From: Lachnospiraceae bacterium
Lineage (GTDB): Bacteria; Bacillota; Clostridia; Lachnospirales; Lachnospiraceae
Assembly: GCA_022774505.1 (NCBI GenBank)
Contig: JALFLW010000097.1
Span: 1 to 61,519, forward strand
DNA length: 61,519 bases
Reading direction: 5' to 3'
Below are positions 1 to 8,342 of this stretch, in pieces (the first letter of the stretch is position 1; each line of letters opens with the position of its first letter). The translations under genes were made by a program, and so were the position numbers. The notes below the pieces were generated by a model. It saw only the letters and a program-made list of their open reading frames with translations, was not told where the DNA came from and ran no database searches.

Positions 1-185
1 ATCTTTTTGTCCTCTTTTCTTTTTGTTGTGATTATTTGATTGTAAAAAATCATACTGTGTCAATGTGGTGGAGAAATGACCTGCCACACTTCTCTATCAT
101 AACGTAAATGGAATAAAATGACAAGATTTGATTTATCATCTCTTTGATGTATCAAACTGTATTAAAAAAGTTTACATAAAAGTTA

Positions 186-214
186 TTGACTCGCATTAAA
201 CTTCTATGTAAAGT
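186..214 (+). promoter_or_regulatory. Predicted promoter of the HTH/DUF3990 remnant
   Basis: TTGACT (186-191), a 17-base spacer, then TAAAGT (209-214). It lies about 30 bases before the ATG at 245, which has a GGAGG ribosome site at about 235-239. The -10 hexamer overlaps an inverted repeat. Confidence 0.55.
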
Positions 215-228
215 ATTAAACATAGAGG
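201..228. promoter_or_regulatory. Inverted repeat, probable operator
   Basis: CTTCTATGT (201-209) and ACATAGAGG (220-228) are inverted copies with one mismatch, separated by 10 bases. The repeat covers the -10 region and start point of the promoter ahead of an HTH gene. HTH regulators of toxin-antitoxin loci often autoregulate through such sites; autoregulation here is inferred. Confidence 0.45.
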
Positions 229-244
229 TTAGCAGGAGGTATTT

Positions 245-527
245 ATGGATTTTTTGATTGGACAGGATATAGAAAGCATATTGGAACTTACGGGATTATC
301 CGAGGAAGAATTAGCAAACGAGCTGGGTGTCAGCAGAATAACAGTAAGTAATTGGGTCAACAATAGAACTAATATATCGGAAAGACACTAACAGAATGTT
401 TGAAATAATAGATAGTTTTATTGAAGGAGAAATAACAGATGTGCAGTGTCAGCATTGTTTATCTGCAACCAATCTTGGTAAACAATATAGCAAGAAAAAA
501 ATACAGGAATCAGGGAAGGTATATTGA
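245..527 (+). pseudogene. XRE-type HTH plus DUF3990-like protein, internally deleted and frameshifted
   Basis: The reading frame from ATG 245 encodes about 43 residues with an XRE-like helix-turn-helix (LTGLSEEELANELGVSRITV) and stops at a TAA near 390. In the +1 frame, coding resumes at once with NRMFEIIDSFIEGEITD and QCQHCLSATNLGKQY, and ends at TGA 525-527. From memory of the family, these are the C-terminal part of DUF3990 proteins, which are normally fused to just this HTH and run well over 150 residues. The central, presumably catalytic, part is missing. I read this as a deletion joining the HTH to the toxin C-terminus with a frame change. The TGA overlaps the start of the partner gene. 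The DUF3990 assignment is recalled, not searched. Confidence 0.6.
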
Positions 528-859
528 GGAGATTTTACAATGAAAAAATAGATTCTTTAGGATTAAGATTGTGTGCTTATCAGGCAGCATTATTTCAAAT
601 GTCAAAGGAAAGCGAAGAGTGTAGTTCAAAAATATTTATACGGAGATTTATGAATTCAGAGCTTGCAAAAAGAATGGATAATGTTGGATTTGCATTCGAA
701 TCATTAGATGTGTCTGATGCGATTAAAGAAATAGAGGAACAGTACGGGGCCAGCTCTTATGGGGCAAATAAATTTGACGGAGAGGAGCTTTACTGGATTG
801 GCTATATGTATCGCTGTCCGAAAAAGATATCAGATTTGGAAATAAGCCATATATCATGA
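524..859 (+). pseudogene. Partner protein of the HTH/DUF3990 locus, C-terminally truncated
   Basis: A 111-residue frame starting at TTG 524, whose first bases overlap the TGA of the preceding remnant. The alpha-helical N-terminal part (CAYQAALFQMSKES, RRFMNSELAKRMD) and the motif ELYWIGYMYR resemble the small proteins encoded directly after HTH-DUF3990 genes in gut Clostridia. There the motif continues as YRYW plus roughly 50 more residues. Here it breaks into a short unrelated tail (CPKKISDLEISHIS). The gene is therefore probably truncated. It could act as antitoxin or immunity protein in intact loci, but that role is inferred. It could still be translated, so calling it a pseudogene is a judgement. 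Confidence 0.5.
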
Positions 860-889
860 AAATCTTGCATGTTTCTAAAATTCCTTATA

Positions 890-918
890 TTTACCCTAAA
901 CCTGCCAGCTTTTATAAT
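890..918 (+). promoter_or_regulatory. Predicted promoter of the sugar ABC transport genes
   Basis: TTTACC (890-895), 17 bases, TATAAT (913-918). A small stem CAGCAG/CTGCTG (937-942 and 951-956) follows in the leader, before the ribosome site GAGGAGG at about 971-977. No convincing catabolite-repression (cre) site was seen. Confidence 0.6.
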
Positions 919-985
919 GGATTTATCAAATCAATACAGCAGGAAATGATCTGCTGCATCGAAAAAGAATGAGGAGGAATTCATT

Positions 986-2284
986 ATGAGAGCGAAAAAA
1001 TTATGTGCGTTATTGCTGACGACAGCAATGATTTCATCTGTTTTTGCCGGATGTGGCAAGACGGCTTCAACAGACAAGGCCGGTTCTGATGCCGGCAGTG
1101 CCGGAAAGGAGGCAGAAACAAAGGATGTAAAACTGACGGTGTGGGGACCGCAGGAGGATCAGGCAAAGATGAAAGGATATGATGATGGTATCCTCAAGGC
1201 GATGTGTGATTCCTTTAATGAGCAGCATCCGGAGTGGAATATTACATTTGAATATGGCGTATGTTCCGAAGGAGATGCCAAGGATGTGGTAACAAAGGAT
1301 GTAGATGCGGCAGCAGATGTTTATATGTACGCAAATGATCAGATTCCGATTCTGGTTGAGTCAGGAGCTCTTTCTAAGCTCGGAGGAACAACAGTAGACG
1401 AGATCAAAGAGAATAATGAAAAAGCAATGATTGATTCTGTTATATATGATGGAAATCTGTACGGAATCCCGTACACATCAAACACCTGGTTTATGTATTA
1501 TGATAAGAGTAAATTCAGTGAGAATGAAGTAAAATCTCTGGACAAAATGATGTCTAAGGATTTGGGAAAGGGTGTTACAAACTTTGCATTTCCGCTGGAT
1601 AACAGCTGGTATATTGAAGCATTTTATTATGCAGCAGGCGGTTCCCTGTTTGGTGACGGAACAGATGCATCTGCGGGTTGTGACTGGGATAATGCAGCAG
1701 GTATAGCGGCAACGAAATACATGATAGACCTTGCAAAGAATAAGAAATTCTCCTGTGAGAAGGATGGAAGCAGTATTGCCAAATTTAAGGACGGAAAGCT
1801 GGGAGCATATTGCACCGGATCTTGGGATGCCAAGGCGATCAAGGACGCTCTTGGAAAGAATTTTGCAGCAGTACAGCTCCCTACTGTGACAATTAACGGA
1901 CAGGAGGGACAGATGAAGTCCTTTGCGGGAAGTAAGGCAATTGGCGTAAATCCAAAATGCAAAGATCAGGAGGTCGCAGTAGCACTTGCACGTTATCTTG
2001 CCGGCGAAGAGTGTCAGAAGATCCGTTTCGATGCAAGAGGTATCGCACCGATCAATAAGACACTTGCTGCAGATGAAACAGTAATGAAAGATACCGTGAT
2101 CAAGGCACAGGCAGATGAAATTGCCAATGCAGCTGCAGTACAGCCGCTTCTCTCTGAGATGGGCAGCTATTGGACACCGGCTGAGACGATGGGAAAAGAA
2201 ATCGTACAGGGCGATGTGACAGAAAAAAATGCAGAAAAGAAGACAAAGGAAATGGTAAAGGGTATTCTGAGCAACGGACTGTAA
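986..2284 (+). CDS. Sugar ABC transporter, extracellular solute-binding lipoprotein (MalE-like)
   Basis: A 432-residue lipoprotein of solute-binding family 1. The N-terminus has a basic n-region, a hydrophobic core and a lipobox ending FAGC (Cys23), followed by a Ser/Thr/Gly/Lys linker. The mature part has the family pattern: LTVWGPQED, a domain with YGIPYTSNTWFMYYDKSKF, and a C-terminal KGILSNGL. It should sit anchored on the outer face of the membrane and deliver an oligosaccharide to the permeases encoded next. The start ATG has a GAGGAGG site at proper spacing. Length is usual for MalE/MdxE proteins. Maltodextrin is the likeliest substrate given the MalF/MalG-type partners, but substrate cannot be read from sequence. 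Confidence 0.88.
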   Translation: MRAKKLCALLLTTAMISSVFAGCGKTASTDKAGSDAGSAGKEAETKDVKLTVWGPQEDQAKMKGYDDGILKAMCDSFNEQHPEWNITFEYGVCSEGDAKDVVTKDVDAAADVYMYANDQIPILVESGALSKLGGTTVDEIKENNEKAMIDSVIYDGNLYGIPYTSNTWFMYYDKSKFSENEVKSLDKMMSKDLGKGVTNFAFPLDNSWYIEAFYYAAGGSLFGDGTDASAGCDWDNAAGIAATKYMIDLAKNKKFSCEKDGSSIAKFKDGKLGAYCTGSWDAKAIKDALGKNFAAVQLPTVTINGQEGQMKSFAGSKAIGVNPKCKDQEVAVALARYLAGEECQKIRFDARGIAPINKTLAADETVMKDTVIKAQADEIANAAAVQPLLSEMGSYWTPAETMGKEIVQGDVTEKNAEKKTKEMVKGILSNGL

Positions 2285-2344
2285 AAATAAAAAAGATGTC
2301 CTGAAGGGCAGAATAAATCAGTAATGTAAAAGGAGAAATGTCCT

Positions 2345-3718
2345 ATGGCAAATGAGGTGGAGCATGCAAAGGTCGTTTCCGTGAGCAATGCACTGAGGTA
2401 TGGGGATACATTCACCCGCCTCAGTGCGGTTATCATGGGGGCCGGTAATATTTGCAAAAAGCAGATCATAAAAGGACTGCTGTATCTGGCATCAGAAATT
2501 CTATTTATTGCCTTTATGGTCATAAGTGGTTTTGGACTGCTGGGTGGTCTGACGACACTTGGAACTAAAGAGGGCGGAGAAGTATTTAATGAAGCAAAGC
2601 AGGTGTATGAATATACGGCCGGTGACAATTCCATGTTGATCCTGCTTTATGGAATTTTGGCGGTCTTTGCTATTATCGCATTTATATTTGTATGGAGATC
2701 TTCTCTGAAATCTGCTTATCAGGCACAGGTTTTGAAGGAGGCAGGAAAACAGCTTCCAAGCTTTCGTGAGGATGTGGCCTCTTTGTTTGACCAGAACTTG
2801 CATAAGACCCTGTTGACAGGACCGATCATATGTATATTTGCATTTACGATCCTTCCATTAGTTTTTATGGCAGCGATCGCATTTACAAATTATGACAGAA
2901 ATCATCAGCCGCCGGGGAAGCTGTTTGAATGGGTAGGACTGGCAAATTTTGGGAAACTTTTAGACAGCTCCAGCGGATTGGGAACGGCATTCTGGCATGT
3001 ACTTGGCTGGACGATCGTATGGGCGGTCTTTGCAACATTTTTAAATTATATTTTGGGAATGATCCTTGCGATCGTGATCAATCGCAAAGAAACAAAATGG
3101 AAAGCAATGTGGAGATTTATCTTTGTTCTTTCTATTGCTATTCCACAATTTGTGTCACTGTTAGTTATCCGTACCATGTTGCAGCCAGAGGGATCGATCA
3201 ATGTTTTATTGAAGCAGCTGGGACTGATACAGAAGAGTCTGCCGTTTTGGACAGATGTTACCTGGGCAAGGATTACGATCATTGTGGTAAACCTCTGGGT
3301 CGGTGTTCCATATACAATGCTTCAGGTTACCGGTATCCTGCAGAATATTCCGGCAGATCTGTATGAGGCAGCCAGAGTGGACGGTGCTAATGCAGTGGTG
3401 CAGTTTTTCAAGATCACACTTCCGTATATGCTGTTTGTGACGACACCATATCTGATCACACAGTTTATCGGAAATATCAATAACTTTAATGTCATTTATC
3501 TGCTCACCAAGGGGGCACCGGCAGCACTGAGTTATAATAACGGTACTGCAGGTAAGACGGATCTGCTGGTGACATGGCTGTATAAGCTGACAATGGATTT
3601 TAAAGATTATAATTATGCAGCAGTCATCTCAATTGCAGTGTTTGTATTGTCAGCGGTATTCTCATTGGCAGCATATCGTAAATCGGGGGCATTAAAGAAT
3701 GAGGAGGGATTCCAATAA
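2345..3718 (+). CDS. Sugar ABC transporter permease, MalF type
   Basis: 457 residues with about eight hydrophobic segments. The first two (around residues 45-65 and 98-118) form the N-terminal extension seen in MalF-type permeases of Firmicutes. The EAA loop that contacts the ATPase is visible near residues 335-360 (LYEAARVDGANAVVQFFKIT). It should pair with the MalG-type protein to form the membrane channel. The stop codon overlaps the next start (TAATG), implying translational coupling. No ATP-binding subunit is encoded nearby; a shared MsmX-type ATPase elsewhere in the genome is the usual solution in this group and is inferred. Confidence 0.88.
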   Translation: MANEVEHAKVVSVSNALRYGDTFTRLSAVIMGAGNICKKQIIKGLLYLASEILFIAFMVISGFGLLGGLTTLGTKEGGEVFNEAKQVYEYTAGDNSMLILLYGILAVFAIIAFIFVWRSSLKSAYQAQVLKEAGKQLPSFREDVASLFDQNLHKTLLTGPIICIFAFTILPLVFMAAIAFTNYDRNHQPPGKLFEWVGLANFGKLLDSSSGLGTAFWHVLGWTIVWAVFATFLNYILGMILAIVINRKETKWKAMWRFIFVLSIAIPQFVSLLVIRTMLQPEGSINVLLKQLGLIQKSLPFWTDVTWARITIIVVNLWVGVPYTMLQVTGILQNIPADLYEAARVDGANAVVQFFKITLPYMLFVTTPYLITQFIGNINNFNVIYLLTKGAPAALSYNNGTAGKTDLLVTWLYKLTMDFKDYNYAAVISIAVFVLSAVFSLAAYRKSGALKNEEGFQ

Positions 3719-4578
3719 TGAATAAGTACCGCGTTAGAAAAAAAATGACAAATTTTATTGTACATGAGTGTCTGTCTGTTTTGGCTTTGATCTGGATATT
3801 TCCCTTATTTTGGGTGATCATGACATCTTTCCGGGCAGGAAAGGGTTCATATTCCAGTACCTTTCTTCCTGACAAATTAACAATTCATAATTATATATCC
3901 CTTTTTACGGACACAGATGTATTTAATTTTCCACAGTGGTTTTTAAATACACTGGTCGTAGCAATATTTTCCTGTATTTTATCTACATTTTTTATTGTAT
4001 CTATTGCCTATGTGACTTCAAGACTGCGTTTTAGATCGAGAAAGCTGTTGCTGAATGTGGCACTGATCCTGGGAATGTTTCCGGGATTTATGGCAATGAT
4101 CGCAATATATTATATTTTAAAGGGAATCGGCATGACACAGGGAGTGCTTAAGCTGGTCTCTCTGGTGCTTGTATATGCAGGGGGTTCAGGTATCCTGCAG
4201 TTTTATGTGGCGAAGGGGTTTTTTGATACGATTCCCCGCAGTATTGATGAGGCGGCATATATTGACGGAGCTACAAAATGGAATGTATTCCGGCTGATCA
4301 CGATTCCGCTTTCTAAGTCCATTATCGTGTACACGGTATTGACCTCCTTTATCGCACCATGGATTGATTTTGTGCTGGCAAAGGTTATTATAGGGACCGA
4401 TGCAAAATATTATACAGTAGCAATCGGGCTTTGGAATATGCTGGAAAAAGAAAATATCTATCAATGGTATACCCGGTTTGCTGCAGGAGCTGTCTGCGTA
4501 TCCATCCCAATTGCTGTGTTGTTCCTGTTTATGCAGCGTTGTTATACAGACGGATTGACGGGAGCAGTAAAAGGGTAG
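3718..4578 (+). CDS. Sugar ABC transporter permease, MalG type
   Basis: 286 residues with six predicted membrane segments and a clear EAA loop (IDEAAYIDGATKWNVFRLIT, about residues 175-195), typical of MalG/CUT1 permeases. It starts on the stop codon of the MalF-type gene (1-base overlap). It is the second half of the sugar permease and the last gene of this operon. A gap of about 260 bases and a new promoter separate it from the next binding-protein gene. Confidence 0.88.
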   Translation: MNKYRVRKKMTNFIVHECLSVLALIWIFPLFWVIMTSFRAGKGSYSSTFLPDKLTIHNYISLFTDTDVFNFPQWFLNTLVVAIFSCILSTFFIVSIAYVTSRLRFRSRKLLLNVALILGMFPGFMAMIAIYYILKGIGMTQGVLKLVSLVLVYAGGSGILQFYVAKGFFDTIPRSIDEAAYIDGATKWNVFRLITIPLSKSIIVYTVLTSFIAPWIDFVLAKVIIGTDAKYYTVAIGLWNMLEKENIYQWYTRFAAGAVCVSIPIAVLFLFMQRCYTDGLTGAVKG

Positions 4579-4615
4579 TGTGAAACTAGACTTTCATACC
4601 ACAAACTTGTGTCTG

Positions 4616-4640
4616 CAGCCCAAGACCTGCAGGCTTAATA
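4616..4640. other. Short GC-rich stem-loop between operons
   Basis: CTGCAG and CCTGCAGG segments after the MalG-type gene can pair as an imperfect stem. It lacks a T-run, so it is not a clear intrinsic terminator. Similar GCCTGC/GCAGGC stems lie at 12003-12032 and 25425-25448. Confidence 0.25.
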
Positions 4641-4770
4641 AAGAAAAGTATTAAAATGACATAAACAGCCTCTATAAATGAACACGATGTTGCAGATTTC
4701 CCAATGATGGGAGACTGTGATATCGTGTTTTCGTGTTTGAAGATGCAGGTGAAATATGTACGCTATATTA

Positions 4771-4799
4771 TTGATTGGTATGTAAATGGTGTGTATAAT
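4771..4799 (+). promoter_or_regulatory. Predicted promoter of the LplA-like binding protein
   Basis: TTGATT (4771-4776), 17-base spacer, TATAAT (4794-4799), ending 39 bases before the chosen GTG start. It argues against translation from the upstream ATG at 4704, which lies in front of this promoter. Confidence 0.65.
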
Positions 4800-4838
4800 G
4801 TAAATAAAAGAAATGGTAAAGTTAGGAGTTTTAAAAAA

Positions 4839-6533
4839 GTGATAAAATATATATTTAAAAAGCTGATGGCGTTATCTTTGACCGGTTGTCTGATTTTTAC
4901 CGGCTGCAGTAAACAGCCGGTAAAAAAGACAGATACAGCGGATCACAGGAAGGATTGGAAGACAGCAGAGACGACCCCGTTTGGACGGTATCCGGAGGAA
5001 GTGACATATACTCTCGGAAAGATGACGGGCATTAATAATTCCAATATGCCGAAGGGAGATACCTACGAGGATAACGGATATACGAGGTACTTAAAAAAGA
5101 AACTAAATATACAGAATAAAGATGTCTTTGAAGCAGGGGAGAATGACAATTATCAGGAAACATTGTCCATGACGATTGCCTCCCGTGATCTGCCGGATGT
5201 GATGGTCGTAAATGATATGGATCTGCTGCAGATTCTGGTAGACAATGATATGATCGAGGATTTGACGCAGGTGTATCAGGATTGTACCAGCAGCCGGATC
5301 AAGGAAATCTATGACAGCTATGGCAGTGAGATTCTTGACAATGTGACATTTGACGGAAAACTTATGGCATTGCCGGAGACGAATATTGAGGACGGTCCAA
5401 GTCTGTGCTGGCTTCGGAAAGACTGGATGGATCAGCTTGGATTGTCTGCACCGGAGGATGTGGAGGATGTAGAACACATTGTCCATGAATTCGTACAGAA
5501 AGATCCGGGAGGCAATGGAAAGGGACAAACGATCGGACTTGTCTGTGATGATGAATTGACCGGTGGCTGCGGCTACAGTTATGAATATCAGACGGATATT
5601 ATTTTTGCAAGCTGTGGTGCATTTCCAAAGCAATGGATATATGACAGAAATAGAAGAGTTGTGTATGGCTCTGTTCAGAAGGAAGCGAAGCAGGCTCTCC
5701 AAAAACTGCGGAAAATGTATAAACAGGGGATATTAGACAATCATTTTCTGATGAGAGAAAGCAGTAATATCATCGAACTGATCGTATCAGGAAAGTGCGG
5801 TTCCTTCTTTGGTCCATGGTGGTCCCCCAATAATCCTCTCATGTCTGCAATGCAGCAAAATCCAAAGGCAGAGTGGCAGCCATATCTGATCCGGACGGAC
5901 AAGGATGGCAAAACATCCTTTGCATCTCAGAATCCAAGTGATAAATGTGTTGTTGTCCGTAAGGGATATAAGCATCCGGAGATTGTTATGAAGATTGTCA
6001 GTGCACTTTTTGATGACCTTCGTTATGGTGAGGAGGATGTCGGTGAAATGGAGCGGTATTATCAGGAAAACGTCGATCCTACAGCACGTCCGCTTGCGAT
6101 CAATGTAGATTATAAGGAGGCATTGATGCGCTGCTATGATTCCCTCAAGGAGGCAATACAGGGAAGAAAGAAATTAGACGATCTGGGTTTGTTGGAGGGA
6201 GCATATTATATTTCCTGCAGCAATTATCTGGAACAGAAAAAGGAGCAGAAAGCCCAGAAGTCATGGGAGGACTGGGCTGCATATACGTCCCGGATGACAG
6301 CATGCTCTGTACTTGGAAAGGGACAGACAAGGCAGGTGAAATCCTTATATTTTGGTGAGACGAAAACGATGAAAGGAAACTGGTGGCGTTTGGAAGAATT
6401 AGAAAAGAAGGCGTATCTGGAAATTGTGACCGGCCAGAAACCATTGTCGTATTTTGACGAGTTTGTTAAGGAATGGAAACGCCAAGGGGGAGAAAAAATT
6501 CGGGGAGAAGTAGAAAAGGAAGTTAAGAAGTGA
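4839..6533 (+). CDS. Extracellular solute-binding lipoprotein, LplA/YtcQ type
   Basis: 564 residues from GTG 4839. This start is preferred over the longer frame from 4704 because it has AGGAG at 4824-4828, a strong promoter at 4771-4799, and yields a compact lipoprotein signal peptide (KYIFKK, then a hydrophobic core and IFTGC). The mature protein has features of the long family 1 binding proteins: TLGKMTG near the N-terminus, DLPDVMVVND, WLRKDWMDQLGL, and a GPWW segment. These proteins serve oligosaccharide importers with LplB/YtcP-type permeases, but no such permeases are nearby. It may feed the preceding permease pair or work with permeases elsewhere. Substrate unknown. Confidence 0.82.
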   Translation: MIKYIFKKLMALSLTGCLIFTGCSKQPVKKTDTADHRKDWKTAETTPFGRYPEEVTYTLGKMTGINNSNMPKGDTYEDNGYTRYLKKKLNIQNKDVFEAGENDNYQETLSMTIASRDLPDVMVVNDMDLLQILVDNDMIEDLTQVYQDCTSSRIKEIYDSYGSEILDNVTFDGKLMALPETNIEDGPSLCWLRKDWMDQLGLSAPEDVEDVEHIVHEFVQKDPGGNGKGQTIGLVCDDELTGGCGYSYEYQTDIIFASCGAFPKQWIYDRNRRVVYGSVQKEAKQALQKLRKMYKQGILDNHFLMRESSNIIELIVSGKCGSFFGPWWSPNNPLMSAMQQNPKAEWQPYLIRTDKDGKTSFASQNPSDKCVVVRKGYKHPEIVMKIVSALFDDLRYGEEDVGEMERYYQENVDPTARPLAINVDYKEALMRCYDSLKEAIQGRKKLDDLGLLEGAYYISCSNYLEQKKEQKAQKSWEDWAAYTSRMTACSVLGKGQTRQVKSLYFGETKTMKGNWWRLEELEKKAYLEIVTGQKPLSYFDEFVKEWKRQGGEKIRGEVEKEVKK

Positions 6534-6600
6534 CATTTCGTTTGACAATTTATGACAGATGTCGGGAGGTTTTAGTCATTAATTTGGAGGGAAAAAGAAA

Positions 6601-6990
6601 TTGGAACAGGATCAGCAAAATAATGGTGTAGAAAAAAATAAGTATACAGAAGAGATTCTGGAATTGGAAAAGCAGATATTTCGGTATAAGAGAGCCAATG
6701 CACAGCTGCAGACAGGACTTGGAGAGGAATCGTCCATAAGAAAAATAATTCCATATATTATTTTATTGATGTGGTTTATTGCTTTGAAATTTATGGAAAA
6801 CTGGATGGGATATTACCTTGATATTTCGAGACAGAATTATGTTCCTATTCCGATCGTCTTTGTAATATTGCTTATATGGAGATATTTGAAAGACAGGAAA
6901 CGGCAGGAGCTCAGAGAACAGATCAAGGCCAATTGGCAGAAGTGTGATAAACTGCAGCAGGAGATTGATGAGATCCGAAGGAGAACATAA
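6601..6990 (+). CDS. Small membrane protein with coiled-coil ends
   Basis: 129 residues from a TTG start with GGAGG at about 6586-6590. Residues 15-45 are charged and heptad-like. Two hydrophobic segments follow (about 48-65 and 78-95). The C-terminal 35 residues are again a charged helix (REQIKANWQKCDKLQQEIDEI). I do not recognise a family. The layout suggests a hairpin in the membrane with both helical ends in the cytoplasm, possibly oligomeric. It sits 67 bases after the LplA-like gene and could be cotranscribed. Function unknown. Confidence 0.65.
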   Translation: MEQDQQNNGVEKNKYTEEILELEKQIFRYKRANAQLQTGLGEESSIRKIIPYIILLMWFIALKFMENWMGYYLDISRQNYVPIPIVFVILLIWRYLKDRKRQELREQIKANWQKCDKLQQEIDEIRRRT

Positions 6991-7059
6991 TGTATATAGC
7001 ATAAAATATATGACATCCACCGGGGCAGATAAAAATTGCCGGGCATAGCTGTTATAACA

Positions 7060-7088
7060 TTGAAAAAAAGTCTGTATTGCGGTATAGT
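7060..7088 (+). promoter_or_regulatory. Predicted promoter of the rhodanese-TtcA gene
   Basis: TTGAAA (7060-7065), 17 bases, TATAGT (7083-7088), 37 bases before the first ATG of the gene. Confidence 0.5.
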
Positions 7089-7124
7089 GTGCTGAGATAT
7101 GGTTAGGAAAGGCATGGTTAAAAA

Positions 7125-8315
7125 ATGATGGATAATACAGAGATCACAATACATGAGTTAAAAAAATGGCGTCCGGATGAATATCATTTGGTGGATGTCC
7201 GGGATGAGATGTCTTATTCTTATGGACACTTACCGGGAGCGGAACATATTCCGGAGCAGCAGATTATGGACGGCTGGACACCGGAGCAGGATGGGAAAAA
7301 GACGGTGTTATATTGCAAAAAGGGAGAGACAAGCCTGGAGGCAGCAAACTATCTAAAAGATAAAGGATATATGGTATATAGTCTGCAGGGAGGTTATCTG
7401 TCCTGGCTTATGGACACGATGGATCGGGAAAATGAAAAGGAACAGCAGGAGGAAACGCCATTTTATCTGGAAGTGGAGCAGAGTCTGAGGAAACGTTTTA
7501 AGAAAAAGATATGGTGCCGTTTTACCAAGGCGATCAATGATTACGAATTGGTAAAGGAAGGGGACAAAATTGCCGTCTGCATTTCCGGTGGTAAGGATTC
7601 CATGTTGATGGCAAAGCTTTTTCAGGAATTGAAGCGTCACCATAAATTTCCGTTTGAATTAGTATTTCTGGTGATGGATCCGGGATATAGTCCGGAGAAT
7701 CGCAAAGTGATAGAGAATAATGCGAAGAGATTGAATATTCCAATCACTATTTTTGAATCGAATATCTTTGAAGCGGTATTCCATGTAGAGAAATCCCCAT
7801 GTTATCTCTGTGCGAGAATGAGGAGGGGATATTTATACAGCAAAGCAAAGGAACTGGGCTGTAATAAGATCGCACTTGGACATCATTATGATGATGTGAT
7901 TGAAACGATTCTTATGGGAATGCTTTATGGTGCACAGATGCAGACTATGATGCCCAAGCTTCACAGTTCTAATTTTGAGGGGATGGAGCTTATACGTCCA
8001 TTATACCTGATACGTGAGGATGATATTAAGGCATGGCGTGATGCAAATGGACTTCATTTTATCCAATGTGCCTGCAAATTTACGGATACATGTTCCTCCT
8101 GTGATAAGGACGGTCAGAGCAATTCAAAACGACTGGAGATCAAGAAATTGATCCGTGAATTGAAAAAGACGAATCCTTTTGTGGAGGGAAATATTTTTAA
8201 GAGCGTGGAGAATGTAAATCTCAGTACTGTGATCGCCTACAAAAAGGATGGCGTGAAGCATCACTTTTTGGAAAATTATGATAATAAGAGTGAATTGCAG
8301 GATAGTGGACAATAA
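7125..8315 (+). CDS. Rhodanese domain fused to TtcA-family tRNA thiolation PP-loop ATPase
   Basis: 396 residues, two domains. Residues 1-95 are a rhodanese domain with VDVRDE and the active loop YCKKGETS, whose Cys64 would carry a persulfide. Residues 120-380 are a PP-loop ATPase of the TtcA/TilS superfamily: SGGKDS at 154-159, the pair CYLCARMRRGYLY (Cys226, Cys229), GHHYDD near 252, and a later CAC(K)F segment (Cys315/317) with Cys323 and Cys326. TtcA enzymes bind a [4Fe-4S] cluster with a CxxC and a third Cys, and thiolate C32 of tRNA to 2-thiocytidine. The fused rhodanese would supply sulfur in cis. The exact tRNA position modified is inferred. Start could be either of two adjacent ATGs (7125 or 7128). 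Confidence 0.85.
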   Translation: MMDNTEITIHELKKWRPDEYHLVDVRDEMSYSYGHLPGAEHIPEQQIMDGWTPEQDGKKTVLYCKKGETSLEAANYLKDKGYMVYSLQGGYLSWLMDTMDRENEKEQQEETPFYLEVEQSLRKRFKKKIWCRFTKAINDYELVKEGDKIAVCISGGKDSMLMAKLFQELKRHHKFPFELVFLVMDPGYSPENRKVIENNAKRLNIPITIFESNIFEAVFHVEKSPCYLCARMRRGYLYSKAKELGCNKIALGHHYDDVIETILMGMLYGAQMQTMMPKLHSSNFEGMELIRPLYLIREDDIKAWRDANGLHFIQCACKFTDTCSSCDKDGQSNSKRLEIKKLIRELKKTNPFVEGNIFKSVENVNLSTVIAYKKDGVKHHFLENYDNKSELQDSGQ

Positions 8316-8342
8316 GACTCAATAAAGATATTGAGGATGGGG

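Noticed and set aside
856-972. Open frame after the truncated partner protein, beginning MKILHVSKIP
   Set aside because: No ribosome site, no recognisable family, and it overlaps the promoter of the next gene; most likely chance.
890-985. Catabolite-repression (cre) site at the sugar transport promoter
   Set aside because: No sequence matches the cre consensus well enough.
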